Program-made: the position numbers and the translations under genes
Source: Tenacibaculum mesophilum
GTDB lineage: Bacteria > Bacteroidota > Bacteroidia > Flavobacteriales > Flavobacteriaceae
Direction: 5' to 3'
DNA: 64,000 bases
NCBI RefSeq assembly: GCF_003867075.1
Contig: NZ_CP032544.1
Location: 1,916,001-1,980,000 of the forward strand
Shown here: positions 1 through 9,487 of the stretch, in pieces
Layout: the number at the start of each line of letters is the position of its first letter
How positions within the stretch are numbered: the first letter of the stretch is position 1
Notes under the pieces: generated by a model
Databases searched by the model: none
Seen by the model: the letters and a program-made list of their open reading frames with translations, nothing else
Told to the model about the DNA's origin: nothing

Positions 1-419
1 TGAAACTGTTGAACTCCTGCTGTTAGTCCAAACGATATTACATGTTCGTTATAATGTTGCCAATAAGGTCTATCAATCTCCGTATCAAAAAATATTTTAT
101 ATGAATATGAAGCATACGCATTTGTATAAGTACTTACCCCTATTTTATCTCGTACAATAGCCCCACCTATCCCCATTTTTTTTCTTGCAATCGGAGTATG
201 AAAGCTTAATGACAATGTTCTGGGGCTTCCTTCAATACTATTTATATAGCCATAATTACTAAGTGTAATTTCTGCTCCATCAGACATTCCCGTATAGGCA
301 GAGTTTATAATAAACGGATTATAATTATACTCTGGATACAAAGCTGTTTGTTGTCCCCAATTATTTTGAAGTACCATCATAAAAATAAACAGTAAAATAT
401 AGTTCCTTATCTCTTTCAT
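1..419 (-). CDS. PorP/SprF family T9SS membrane protein, 3' end cut by window
   Basis: This gene starts with ATG at 419 and runs off the left edge, so about 139 residues are visible. The N-terminus MKEIRNYILLFIFMMVLQ followed by NNWGQQ is a signal peptide. The mature start, with an N-P-F-I-I-N-S-A-Y-T-G stretch and then a P-R-T-L-S-L-S-F-H-T-P strand, fits PorP/SprF beta-barrels that assist export or attachment of T9SS type B substrates. Only one base separates its ATG from the stop codon of the upstream surface-protein gene, so the two are almost certainly co-transcribed. It is more divergent from the two complete PorP/SprF proteins of this window (23524 and 41248) than they are from each other: they share a QQDPQYTQYMYNT start that this one lacks. 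Family assignment rests on these motifs and on context. Confidence 0.8.
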   Translation of the reverse strand, partial: MKEIRNYILLFIFMMVLQNNWGQQTALYPEYNYNPFIINSAYTGMSDGAEITLSNYGYINSIEGSPRTLSLSFHTPIARKKMGIGGAIVRDKIGVSTYTNAYASYSYKIFFDTEIDRPYWQHYNEHVISFGLTAGVQQF

Positions 420-420
420 C

Positions 421-3400
421 TTATCTTTTTAAAACTAAAAACCCTTTTGTTTCTTTTGATTTCCCCTCTGTTGAAATTTTTATACTGAAAAAGTATGTCC
501 CTGCTGGTAACTTATCACCTCCCATACCCGTTAGCTTATTGGCTACGCCTCTAAAAACATTAAATTGATTATCATATTCTTTCATCTGAAAAACCATATC
601 TCCCCACCTATTAAAAACAGTTACTATATTATTAGGATGTTCTTCAATTCCCTTTATTTCCCAAAAGTCATTTACTCCATCACCATTTGGAGAAAAACCG
701 TATTTGGTTTCCCCTACTAAGCTTGCTTCAGTTCTAAAACTAATTTCAGAACACCCATTAGCACTTCCTAGCGAGTTGTATGGAGTTACTAATACATAAA
801 CTATGGTGTTCTCTGGTAAATCACTAGTTAAAGTATAATTCGTTCCTGTTACTGACTCGTTGTTTACAATATCGGTTCCACCTGAAGTTGTTCCAATTGA
901 CAGGTAATACCCATCGGCATCTGAAACAGTGTCCCAAGTAATTCCAGTACTAACACTAACATTTGTTGCTTTATTAGTTGGAACTGTGATTGTGGTGCAG
1001 TTTGGTATAATTGCAACGGTTTCTGTGGTAAAACGAACTTCACCACAGCCCGTTGCTAAGCCCCCCGACTTATATGGTAATACTGATACATAAATTGTTG
1101 TATTCTCTGGTAAATCGCTCGTAGGATTGTATGTTGTTCCTATCACTAGCTCATTGTTTACAATATCGGTTCCACCTGAAGTTGTTCCAATTGACAGGTA
1201 ATACCCATCTGTATCAGCTACTGCGTCCCAAGTAATATTTGTATCGACTGCTACATTAGTTCCTCCATCACTTGGAACTGTAATTGTGGTACAACTCGGT
1301 GTGGTTGGTACTATTTCCGTAGTAAAACTAATTTCAGAACATCCTGTAGCACTTCCTACCGAATTGTATGGAATTACCGATACATAAATTGTTGTATTCT
1401 CTGGTAAATTACTAGCTAAAGTATAGCTCGTTCCTACTACTGATTCGTTGTTTACAATATCGGTTCCACCAGAGGTTGTTCCGATTGATACATAATATCC
1501 ATCGGCATCTACTACTGCATCCCAACTAATTCCTGTACTAACACTAACATTCGTTGCTCCATTACTTGGAACTGTTATTGTTGTACAATTTGGTGAGGTT
1601 GGTACTATTTCTGTAGTAAAGCTAATTTCAGAACATCCTGTAGCACTTCCTACCGAATTGTATGGAATTACCGATACATAAATTGTCGTGTTCTCTGGTA
1701 AATTACTAGCTAAAGTATAGCTCGTTCCTACTACTGATTCGTTGTTCACAATATCAGTTCCGCCTGAGGTTGTTCCGATTGATATATAAAACCCATCTGT
1801 ATCAGCTACTGCGTTCCAAGTAATATTTGTATCGACTGCTACATTAGTTCCTCCATCACTTGGAACTGTAATTGTGGTACAACTCGGTGTGGTTGGTACT
1901 ATTTCCGTAGTAAAGCTAATTTCAGAACATCCTGTAGCACTTCCTACCGAATTGTATGAAATTACCGATACATAAATTGTTGTATTCTCTGGTAAATTAC
2001 TAGCTAAAGTATAGCTCGTTCCTACTACTGATTCGTTGTTTACAATATCAGTTCCGCCTGAAGTTGTTCCAATTGATAGGTAATATCCGTCAGCATCTGC
2101 TACTGCATCCCAACTAATTCCTGTACTAACACTAACATTTGTTGTTCCATTGGTTGGAACTGTGACTGTGGTACAATTCGGTGCGGTTGGTACTATTTCA
2201 GTAGTAAAGCTAATTTCTGAACACCCTGTAGCACTTCCTACCGAATTGTATGGAATTACTGATACATAAATTGTCGTGTTCTCTGGTAAATCACTAGCTA
2301 AAGTATAGCTCGTTCCTACTACTGATTCGTTGTTCACAATATCAGTTCCGCCTGAGGTTGTTCCGATTGATATATAATACCCATCTGTATCAGCTACTGC
2401 GTTCCAAGTAATTCCTGTACTAACACTAACATTCGTTGCTCCGTTACTTGGAACTGTTATTGTGGTACAGTTTGGTACACTTACCACTGCATCTCCAGTA
2501 GTAAAACTTTCTTCTACACAACCTGTAGCGTCTCCTACATCATTGTATGGAATTATACGAACATAATGTATTCTATTTGCTTGTAAGTCTTGAGTAAAAC
2601 TATAAGTTGTTATGTTTCCTACATCAATACTATTCATAACCTCTATCCCTCCTTGAGTAGTTCCTACACTTACTAAATACCCGGTTGCTTCTGTAATTTC
2701 ATTCCAAGAAATATCAGTATTCAACGGAACATTCGTTGATCCATTTATAGGATTCACTAAACTTGTACAACTAGGTACTACTGGAATAAACTCTGTTTTA
2801 AAAGACTCTTCTCCACAACTTGTTGCATCTCCTTTATCGTTATAAGGAGTTATAGTTACAAAAATATCGGTGTCTTCTGGTAAATCTACAGGTAAATCGT
2901 ATGTTGTACTATTACCTACATCAATACTATTAAGAATATCTATTCCACCTGAAGTAGTTCCTACTGTAAGCCTGTATCCATCTGCATTACTTATAACATT
3001 CCATTCTAAGTTTGTACTTACAGATATATCTGTACCACCAGCAAGTGGTAAGGTTAAGCTGGTACAATCTGGTACTGTTGATGGAGTTGTAGACACCGTA
3101 AAGCTTTCTTCTGCACAAGATCCTACTGCATCTCCATTTTCGTTTGAAGGTACAATAGTAACATGAACTGTTTCTCCTCCTGAAAAATCTGTAGCAAATT
3201 CATAAGTGGTGGCATTTACAACAGTTTCATTTATTATGGTTCCAGATGGTTCAATTCTAATTGTTAAAGCATACTCACGTGCATACAAAACAGATTCCCA
3301 AGTTAAATTTGTATTTACAGGAACATCTGTTGCTCCATTTAAAGGCGCTATTAACTGTGTACATTCTGGAATAGGACAATCTAAGACATCACCTGTAAAA

Positions 3401-6400
3401 GACCATCCAAAATTATCAATCATTAATTGTCTTTCTTCTACAGCATCACAATAGGGAAGAGTGTTAGCTCCTATATTTATTCCAGGTGTTAGTGTTTGTT
3501 CAGACCATGCAATAAGCGTATTGTCGTAATTTACTCTAGTAAGAGCTGTATTATCTAGCATGTTCTGCATGTTAGTTACACCACTAATATTCCAATCACC
3601 TAAATCTTGATTAAAAACTGTAGCGTTATTAAACATAGCGTTCATCGATAACGTATTTAATAACCATTGGTTTAAAGGTTGATTAAACAAACTTGCACCT
3701 TGAAACATTCTATCCATGTTCGTTACTGCTGTTGGCCTCCAATTATTCATTGGTTGATTAAAGTTTATTGCACCATTAAACATGTCTTGCATGGTGGTTA
3801 CTCTCCTAATATTCCAACTTCCAATAGCACCATCAAAAGCTATTGCTGTTTGAAACATGCCTTGCATATTAGTTAGCGATGCTACATTCCAAGAATCTAA
3901 TGGTCTATTAAAAGACGTTGCTCCTCGAAACATTTCTTGCATAGTGGTTACAAAAGATACATTCCAATTATTAATATCTTGATTAAATGCAGACGCTCCA
4001 TGAAACATTTCAGCCATTGTTTGTGCTTCGCCTGTATTCCAATTCCCTAAGGGTTGGTTAAATATTTCTGCATTCTTAAACATTGCTTCAAAGTTTGTTA
4101 CTACAGAAACATTCCAGTTTTCTAACGGACTATTAAAAGCAACAGCTTCTTCAAACATCGAAGGCATTAAGGTTACTGAACTTACATTCCAAGAATTTAA
4201 TGGTTGATTAAAAACTGTGGCTTCTTGAAACATTTGACTCATGTTAGCAACAGCACTTACATCCCAAGAGTTTAATGGCTGATTAAATGCTTCTGCTCTT
4301 CGGAACATACCTGACATATTAACTACTGAGTTTACATCCCAAGAATTTAATGGTTGGTTAAACATTTGAGCATTGTAAAACATTAAACTCATGTTCGTTA
4401 CATTGGTTACATTCCAACTATTTATATTCTGGTTAAAGTCTCTAGCGCTTTGAAACATGCTCTCCATGTTAGTAACCTTAGATACGTTCCAATTACCTAA
4501 TGGTTGATCGAATACATATGCGCTTTCAAACATCGAAGTCATGTTTGTAACAGCACCTACATTCCAAGAGTTTAAAGGTTGGTTAAAATCAACACATCTC
4601 TGGAACATTTCAGACATATCTGTAACATTACTTACATTCCAATTATCAATATTTTGGTTAAAAGCCATGTTTGAAATAAAACCATTAAACATTTCAGACA
4701 TATTGGTAACATTACTTACATCCCAATTATTAAGTGGTTGGTTAAATGCTTCTGCTCTTTCAAACATGCTACTCATATCTGTAACACTACTTACATTCCA
4801 GTTATTAAGGTTCTGATCAAATACTTCTGCATTTTGAAACATACCTCCCATATCTGCAACATTTCCTGTGTTCCAATTTCCTATGTCTTGATTAAACTCT
4901 AAAGCTCCACCAAACATATAATTCATATCAGTAACATTACTTACATCCCAATTATTAAGTGGTTGGTTATAAATTGAAGTTCCACTAAACATACCACGCA
5001 TGTTAGTTACACTACCTACATTCCAATTATTTATGTTTCCATTAAATTTTCTACATGAGCTAAACATTCTTTCCATATCTATTACATTGCTAAGATTAGG
5101 AATATCTGTAGCATTGTACTCCATATTTCCACAACCATAAAAAGCTTCGTTCATACTTTCCCAAACTTGATTACCCCACTGGTCTATAAATAATAATTTA
5201 TGAGAATCACCTACATACTCATGCTTAGGAGAAGGAAAAACGCCTATAATACTTACGGTATAAATACCTGGGGTAAGATATGTGTGTGTAATATTCCCTG
5301 TTACATTATGATTGTACTGTCCATCTCCCCAATCTATAGAATAGTTATAAGTAAGATAGTGTGGGTAGCCTGAATTTGTTTCTATTTCTAATTGATTCGT
5401 AGGACTAGTATAACTTAATACTTGTATGCTTGTGTCATAAGTAAGCTTGAATGCATCTGGGCTATTTACCCAACTTTCTATTACTGTAAAACTAATTTCT
5501 TGGCAACCTGTAGCTGGTCCTTCATCGTTATACGGAACAACTGTTACATATACAGTATCTCCTGCTATAAATTCATTGGTAAAGTCCACTCCTACAACAT
5601 TTCCTACATCTTCATTATTATATATAACCTGTGAAGTCGCTCCGTTTTCTCTTCTTACACTAATTCTATATCCTGTAGCATTAGGAGCTGGATTCCAACG
5701 AATATCACTGTTTGCAGGCACTTGCGTGTCACCTGCTTGCGGCATTGTTATTTGAGTACATAATACATAAGAACAGTTTACAATATCTCCTGATATAGTC
5801 CACCCGTTATTATCAATTAAACTTTGTCTTTGGTTTAATGCATCACAATAATTTAGATTCGTCACCCCTAAATCAACATTATTTTGAACTGTTTGAGCAT
5901 TCCAAGCTATAAGAATATTATCATAGTTTTCTTGAGAAATACCGCTATTCGATAACATGTTTGTCATGTTTGTAACACTAGATATATCCCAGACTCCTAT
6001 GTCTTGGTTAAATGAAGTAGCTTGATTAAACATATAAGACATGTTTCTAGCATTTCCTGTTTGCCAACTGCTTATATCTTGGTTAAAGGACGTAGCTCTA
6101 TCAAACATATATTGAAAATCAGTGATATTACTTACATCCCAAGTATTTAAAGGTTGGTTAAAAGCTTCTGCTCGTTGAAATATGTTGCGTATATTAGTAA
6201 TATTGCTCACATCCCAAGTATTCAATGGTTGATTGAAAGCTTCTGTTCTTTCAAACATACTTTCTACATTGGTAACCTTGCTAACATTCCACAAACTAAT
6301 ATCTCGATTAAAAACAGTGGCGCCTTCAAACATTCCTCTCATCGTAACAACATTACTCACATCCCAGCTGCCTAAAAGTTGATTAAAACCTGAGTTATCT

Positions 6401-7539
6401 CGAAACATATAGCTCATATCAGTAACATTACTTACATCCCAATTACCTATAGGTTGATTAAAAACTGCTCCCCAAGCCCATCCATCAAACATACCTGACA
6501 TATTTGTAACATTACTTACATCCCAGTTATTTAAAGGTTGATTAAAGGTTCTGTTTCTAAAAAATAGCTTAGACATGTTTGTTACATTACTAACATTCCA
6601 ACTATTTATGGGTTGATTGAATTTAGATTGACTAAACATTCCCGCCATTGTTATAACACTACTTACATCCCAGTTATCTATTGGACTATTAAAGCTAGAA
6701 TCTTTAAAAGTGTTACTCATATTAATAACATTACCAACATTCCAATTATTCATTGGCTGATTATATGCACTTGTATCGTAAAAGGCTCCTTCCATATTAA
6801 CAACATTAACTACATTCCAGTTATTAATATTTTGATTGAACTTACGGGCTCTATATAAAAAGTTTTCTAAAGTAGTTACTGCTGATGTGTTCCAGTTATC
6901 TAATGGTTCGTTGAATTCCCTTGCATTATAAAAAGTGTAAGACATGTCTATTATACTAGATGTGTCCCATTGATCTAAAGGTCTATTAAAAATTTCGCAA
7001 TTCATAAATAACCCTGAAATATTAGTTATGGTGCTTACATCCCAATTATTCATAATACCATTAAACAATGAGCAATCTCTAAAAGCATTTTGTAGGCTAG
7101 TAGCTTGACTTAAATTTGGTGGAGTAATAGCATCAAAATTTAGATTTGAACATCCATAAAATGCGCTTTCCATACTTTGCCATTGAATAGTACCCCAAGA
7201 CAAGATTTCGATAATTTTGTCAACGTCTCCAGTATTATTAAAATAAATTGCAGGAAACGTTCCGCTAATGCTTACGGTATAAGTTCCTTGTGCGGCATAA
7301 GTATGGGTAATGTCTCCTGTTACGTTTGAATCAATATTTCCATCACCCCAATCAACGGTGTATGAATACGTGTAAGCTGAATTCGTTGGGATGCTTATTT
7401 CATTAACTCCAGAAGAGCCAGTACTAATATTTGCCGTGTTCCATAAAGAAGTGAACGACTGCGAAAACAATTGACTACTTAAAATTAAAAAAAGTACTAC
7501 TAAACCACTTCTTAAAAATTTACCTATTAATGCCTTCAT
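421..7539 (-). CDS. Giant T9SS type B surface protein with PKD, DUF285 and Fn3-like repeats
   Basis: This is a secreted surface protein of 2372 residues from the ATG at 7539. The reading frame is open to a TTG at 7578, but the signal peptide (MKALIGKFLRSG, a hydrophobic stretch, SQ) begins at 7539. In order it shows a PKD-like domain (about 45-95), 15 DUF285/BspA-type 25-residue repeats of the form FNQPLNNWDVSNVTNMSxMF (about 145-530), a cysteine-containing cap, one Fn3-like domain, a second PKD-like domain (about 715-770), 20 more DUF285 repeats (about 820-1335), a second cap, nine Fn3-like domains (about 1390-2270) and a C-terminal domain starting GFSPNGDGVNDFW and ending in FLVLKR. The last is the gliding-motility-associated type B sorting domain (CHU_C). 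The protein is probably exported by T9SS and displayed on the cell surface, possibly as an adhesin; the ligand is unknown. It is co-transcribed with the PorP/SprF gene at 419. Confidence 0.9.
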   Translation of the reverse strand: MKALIGKFLRSGLVVLFLILSSQLFSQSFTSLWNTANISTGSSGVNEISIPTNSAYTYSYTVDWGDGNIDSNVTGDITHTYAAQGTYTVSISGTFPAIYFNNTGDVDKIIEILSWGTIQWQSMESAFYGCSNLNFDAITPPNLSQATSLQNAFRDCSLFNGIMNNWDVSTITNISGLFMNCEIFNRPLDQWDTSSIIDMSYTFYNAREFNEPLDNWNTSAVTTLENFLYRARKFNQNINNWNVVNVVNMEGAFYDTSAYNQPMNNWNVGNVINMSNTFKDSSFNSPIDNWDVSSVITMAGMFSQSKFNQPINSWNVSNVTNMSKLFFRNRTFNQPLNNWDVSNVTNMSGMFDGWAWGAVFNQPIGNWDVSNVTDMSYMFRDNSGFNQLLGSWDVSNVVTMRGMFEGATVFNRDISLWNVSKVTNVESMFERTEAFNQPLNTWDVSNITNIRNIFQRAEAFNQPLNTWDVSNITDFQYMFDRATSFNQDISSWQTGNARNMSYMFNQATSFNQDIGVWDISSVTNMTNMLSNSGISQENYDNILIAWNAQTVQNNVDLGVTNLNYCDALNQRQSLIDNNGWTISGDIVNCSYVLCTQITMPQAGDTQVPANSDIRWNPAPNATGYRISVRRENGATSQVIYNNEDVGNVVGVDFTNEFIAGDTVYVTVVPYNDEGPATGCQEISFTVIESWVNSPDAFKLTYDTSIQVLSYTSPTNQLEIETNSGYPHYLTYNYSIDWGDGQYNHNVTGNITHTYLTPGIYTVSIIGVFPSPKHEYVGDSHKLLFIDQWGNQVWESMNEAFYGCGNMEYNATDIPNLSNVIDMERMFSSCRKFNGNINNWNVGSVTNMRGMFSGTSIYNQPLNNWDVSNVTDMNYMFGGALEFNQDIGNWNTGNVADMGGMFQNAEVFDQNLNNWNVSSVTDMSSMFERAEAFNQPLNNWDVSNVTNMSEMFNGFISNMAFNQNIDNWNVSNVTDMSEMFQRCVDFNQPLNSWNVGAVTNMTSMFESAYVFDQPLGNWNVSKVTNMESMFQSARDFNQNINSWNVTNVTNMSLMFYNAQMFNQPLNSWDVNSVVNMSGMFRRAEAFNQPLNSWDVSAVANMSQMFQEATVFNQPLNSWNVSSVTLMPSMFEEAVAFNSPLENWNVSVVTNFEAMFKNAEIFNQPLGNWNTGEAQTMAEMFHGASAFNQDINNWNVSFVTTMQEMFRGATSFNRPLDSWNVASLTNMQGMFQTAIAFDGAIGSWNIRRVTTMQDMFNGAINFNQPMNNWRPTAVTNMDRMFQGASLFNQPLNQWLLNTLSMNAMFNNATVFNQDLGDWNISGVTNMQNMLDNTALTRVNYDNTLIAWSEQTLTPGINIGANTLPYCDAVEERQLMIDNFGWSFTGDVLDCPIPECTQLIAPLNGATDVPVNTNLTWESVLYAREYALTIRIEPSGTIINETVVNATTYEFATDFSGGETVHVTIVPSNENGDAVGSCAEESFTVSTTPSTVPDCTSLTLPLAGGTDISVSTNLEWNVISNADGYRLTVGTTSGGIDILNSIDVGNSTTYDLPVDLPEDTDIFVTITPYNDKGDATSCGEESFKTEFIPVVPSCTSLVNPINGSTNVPLNTDISWNEITEATGYLVSVGTTQGGIEVMNSIDVGNITTYSFTQDLQANRIHYVRIIPYNDVGDATGCVEESFTTGDAVVSVPNCTTITVPSNGATNVSVSTGITWNAVADTDGYYISIGTTSGGTDIVNNESVVGTSYTLASDLPENTTIYVSVIPYNSVGSATGCSEISFTTEIVPTAPNCTTVTVPTNGTTNVSVSTGISWDAVADADGYYLSIGTTSGGTDIVNNESVVGTSYTLASNLPENTTIYVSVISYNSVGSATGCSEISFTTEIVPTTPSCTTITVPSDGGTNVAVDTNITWNAVADTDGFYISIGTTSGGTDIVNNESVVGTSYTLASNLPENTTIYVSVIPYNSVGSATGCSEISFTTEIVPTSPNCTTITVPSNGATNVSVSTGISWDAVVDADGYYVSIGTTSGGTDIVNNESVVGTSYTLASNLPENTTIYVSVIPYNSVGSATGCSEISFTTEIVPTTPSCTTITVPSDGGTNVAVDTNITWDAVADTDGYYLSIGTTSGGTDIVNNELVIGTTYNPTSDLPENTTIYVSVLPYKSGGLATGCGEVRFTTETVAIIPNCTTITVPTNKATNVSVSTGITWDTVSDADGYYLSIGTTSGGTDIVNNESVTGTNYTLTSDLPENTIVYVLVTPYNSLGSANGCSEISFRTEASLVGETKYGFSPNGDGVNDFWEIKGIEEHPNNIVTVFNRWGDMVFQMKEYDNQFNVFRGVANKLTGMGGDKLPAGTYFFSIKISTEGKSKETKGFLVLKR
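720..2470 (-). repeat. Six tandem 98-residue (294-bp) Fn3-like repeats
   Basis: These are the last six Fn3-like units of the 421-7539 protein. Each runs from CTTITVP through an IGTTSGGTDIVNN strand to SCSEISFTTE-like ends, with one cysteine near each end. The spacing measured between the repeated ggttggtact blocks near 1301 and 1595 is 294 bp. Units are similar but not identical at DNA level. Neighbouring units alternate between two types (N-V-S-V-S-T-G and N-V-A-V-D-T-N), indicating growth by two-unit steps. Confidence 0.85.
3535..5080 (-). repeat. DUF285 repeat block 2 (20 units of about 25 residues)
   Basis: The block contains twenty copies of a 75-bp unit encoding FNQPLNNWDVSNVTNMSxMF-like sequence, counted from the translated N-W-[DN]-V motif. 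It belongs to the bacterial surface protein 26-residue / DUF285 family, related to BspA-type leucine-rich repeats. Units are diverged at DNA level, unlike the arrays at 32-40 kb. Confidence 0.85.
5944..7100 (-). repeat. DUF285 repeat block 1 (15 units of about 25 residues)
   Basis: The block contains fifteen copies of the same 75-bp DUF285 unit as block 2. Both blocks are preceded by a PKD-like domain and followed by a similar cap containing N-Y-D-N-x-L-I-A-W and a cysteine pair. The whole PKD-DUF285-cap-Fn3 module has therefore been duplicated within the gene. Confidence 0.85.
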
Positions 7540-7702
7540 TCTTTTTAATATAATTTTTAACACTTCTATTTTAATCAAGCTTTTTTACATACTACATAAA
7601 GTAAGAACTACCCAGCCATTAAATATTGGTTTGATAGGTGTTGTTTGTTTGGTGATATTACCAACTCAAACTGAATCTTCATATATAAAATAAAAGCTAA
7701 GT

Positions 7703-7734
7703 ATTACTTAATAATATCGTTTATATTAAGTAAT
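7703..7734. promoter_or_regulatory. Perfect inverted repeat upstream of the surface-protein gene
   Basis: Two perfect 11-bp arms, ATTACTTAATA and TATTAAGTAAT, are separated by 10 bases. The dyad lies between the stop of the AraC-type regulator (7791) and the start of the surface-protein gene (7539), about 165 bp upstream of the latter. On the minus strand no clean run of T follows it, so it is a poor intrinsic terminator. It may be an operator or an mRNA-leader hairpin. Confidence 0.4.
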
Positions 7735-7790
7735 GAGGCGCAAGATATAACCGTTGATTGTTATAGAAGTATCATTCTATAGAGTGGAAC

Positions 7791-9341
7791 CTAATTTATT
7801 AGTTTTTTTCGATACTCTGATGGGGTATAACCTGTTTGTTCTTTAAACACACGGTTGAAAGTAGTTTTACTTTTAAAACCAGAATCGTAAGCAACAGCGA
7901 GTATTTTGTGGTCTTTGCTTGTAGATAATTGTAACATTTTCTTGGCTTCTTTAATTCGATATGAATTGATGAGTTGATAAAAATTCTTGTCAAATTCAAA
8001 CGAAAACACTTCAGACAAATGATGACTGCTTAGTGATAATTTTTTAGCAAAACTTGCTTGAGTTAAGTTATGGTTTAAGTATATTTTTTCTTCTTCAATT
8101 TCCTTTAATATTTTTTGTTTGTAAGAGCTTCTATCTTCTTTTGATAATGAAGAATTTTTATATTTTTCTTGGATTACTTTTACTTCTTTTGTTTGCTCTT
8201 TTATTTCTTCAATAGCACTTTCTTCTTCATTCTTTTTTATATAAATCCAAAATAACCCACCTAAACCAATCATACATAACACACTAAACCACAAGGTTGT
8301 TTTTTGTTGGTCTGAGAGTAAAGCTTCTGTATTTTCTTGTGCTGAAATAGTTTCTTCTTTTGCTTTAATTTCTGCCTTTAGCTCTTCTGTTATCGCTTTT
8401 TTTTGATTCTTAAGAAAATTTATTCGACTCTCATTATATTTCTTTTCTGTATTTAAGTAAGCTGTCGTTTTGTTTAATTTTTGATATATCGTAGTCAAGT
8501 TTTCATAACATATCATTTCAATTTCTTCTATACTTTTTTCAGAAGCTATGCTTAACGCTTGTTTTAAGTATTTTTCTGCTTCACTATAAAACTCTAGTTT
8601 TAAATTTGCGACTCCTAAATTAACTAAAAGCCATGCTTTTACCCTAGTATTTTTCTCAAAAGACTTGTATTTTGTTGCTTTGTTTGCTGTTTCAATAGAT
8701 TTTTGATACGCTCCTAATTTATAATAGGAACTACTAATATGGTTTAAGGATGTTAAAATGATATTTTCATTACCTGTTTCTTCTCCTATTTCTTTTACTT
8801 GTTCTGCATATAGTAATGATTTTTCTTCTTTATTTAAAGCTGAATAACTTATCGATAATCCGTTCAACGCAGCCATTTTTATTAACTTTGGTTTTTCAGT
8901 ATAGGCTGCTTGCTTTAACACCATCTTCATGGTTTCTATACTCTTTTCATAAAGTTCTACATTATTATATATATTTCCTAAGTTAACTAACACAACAGTT
9001 TCAGCTTGTTTGCTTTCTGGTATCGTTTTAGCAATAGCTAATGCCTCTTTATACAGTGCTATACCTTCTACATATTTTGTTTGCATGTTTAAGCTTATTG
9101 CCTGGTTAACCATTGCTTTTACTTGTAATGCTTTCAGGTTATTCTTTTTAGATATATTGTATAAAGAGTCACTATAAATTTTATGAAGCTTATAATTTCC
9201 TTCTGTATAATTTTCTTGTAGTTTTTCTAAATAATTCTCTGCTTTTTTTTGAATATTTAAGAACTGCAATCCTGTTTTATCCTGGCTATAAAACAAAGTT
9301 GTAATACTAAGTAATAAATATGTAGTTATTTTTTTTAACAA
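7791..9341 (-). CDS. TPR-containing membrane-anchored AraC-family regulator
   Basis: This 516-residue hybrid regulator has an N-terminal signal-like segment (MLKKITTYLLLSITTLFYSQ), a series of TPR-like helices (about 30-310), a coiled region, one transmembrane helix (TLWFSVLCMIGLGGLFWIYI, about 350-370) and a C-terminal AraC-type helix-turn-helix (about 420-515, ending in the G-Y-T-P-S-E-Y-R-K signature). The layout puts the TPR sensor in the periplasm and the DNA-binding part in the cytoplasm, as in other Bacteroidota TPR/AraC hybrids. The start is a TTG at 9341: no in-frame ATG lies upstream before a stop, and the signal segment begins there. A TATTTTTG at 9366-9359 matches the -7 box but no clear -33 box is seen. 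The target and ligand are unknown; the surface-protein gene downstream on the same strand is a candidate. Confidence 0.85.
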   Translation of the reverse strand: MLKKITTYLLLSITTLFYSQDKTGLQFLNIQKKAENYLEKLQENYTEGNYKLHKIYSDSLYNISKKNNLKALQVKAMVNQAISLNMQTKYVEGIALYKEALAIAKTIPESKQAETVVLVNLGNIYNNVELYEKSIETMKMVLKQAAYTEKPKLIKMAALNGLSISYSALNKEEKSLLYAEQVKEIGEETGNENIILTSLNHISSSYYKLGAYQKSIETANKATKYKSFEKNTRVKAWLLVNLGVANLKLEFYSEAEKYLKQALSIASEKSIEEIEMICYENLTTIYQKLNKTTAYLNTEKKYNESRINFLKNQKKAITEELKAEIKAKEETISAQENTEALLSDQQKTTLWFSVLCMIGLGGLFWIYIKKNEEESAIEEIKEQTKEVKVIQEKYKNSSLSKEDRSSYKQKILKEIEEEKIYLNHNLTQASFAKKLSLSSHHLSEVFSFEFDKNFYQLINSYRIKEAKKMLQLSTSKDHKILAVAYDSGFKSKTTFNRVFKEQTGYTPSEYRKKLIN

Positions 9342-9417
9342 TTTCTGTTACTTTATTACAAAAATACGTCAAAAATACTTTTTCTTTTTCCATCTATAAA
9401 TCATTTTTTCAATACAA

Positions 9418-9460
9418 AAAAGTGTCTTGTAGATATGATAACATACTACACGACACTTTT
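9418..9460 (-). terminator. Intrinsic terminator of the efflux operon
   Basis: Arms of 15 bases at 9418-9432 and 9446-9460 pair with a single mismatch. On the minus strand the hairpin is followed by TTTTTTG. It lies just after the TetR gene stop at 9488, so it ends the efflux operon. Confidence 0.8.
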
Positions 9461-9487
9461 CATCAAAAACCACAAAAATTTATGTTC

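Noticed and set aside
7540..7578. Upstream TTG start for the 421-7539 surface protein
   Set aside because: The extra 13 residues would precede a normal signal peptide that starts at the ATG at 7539.
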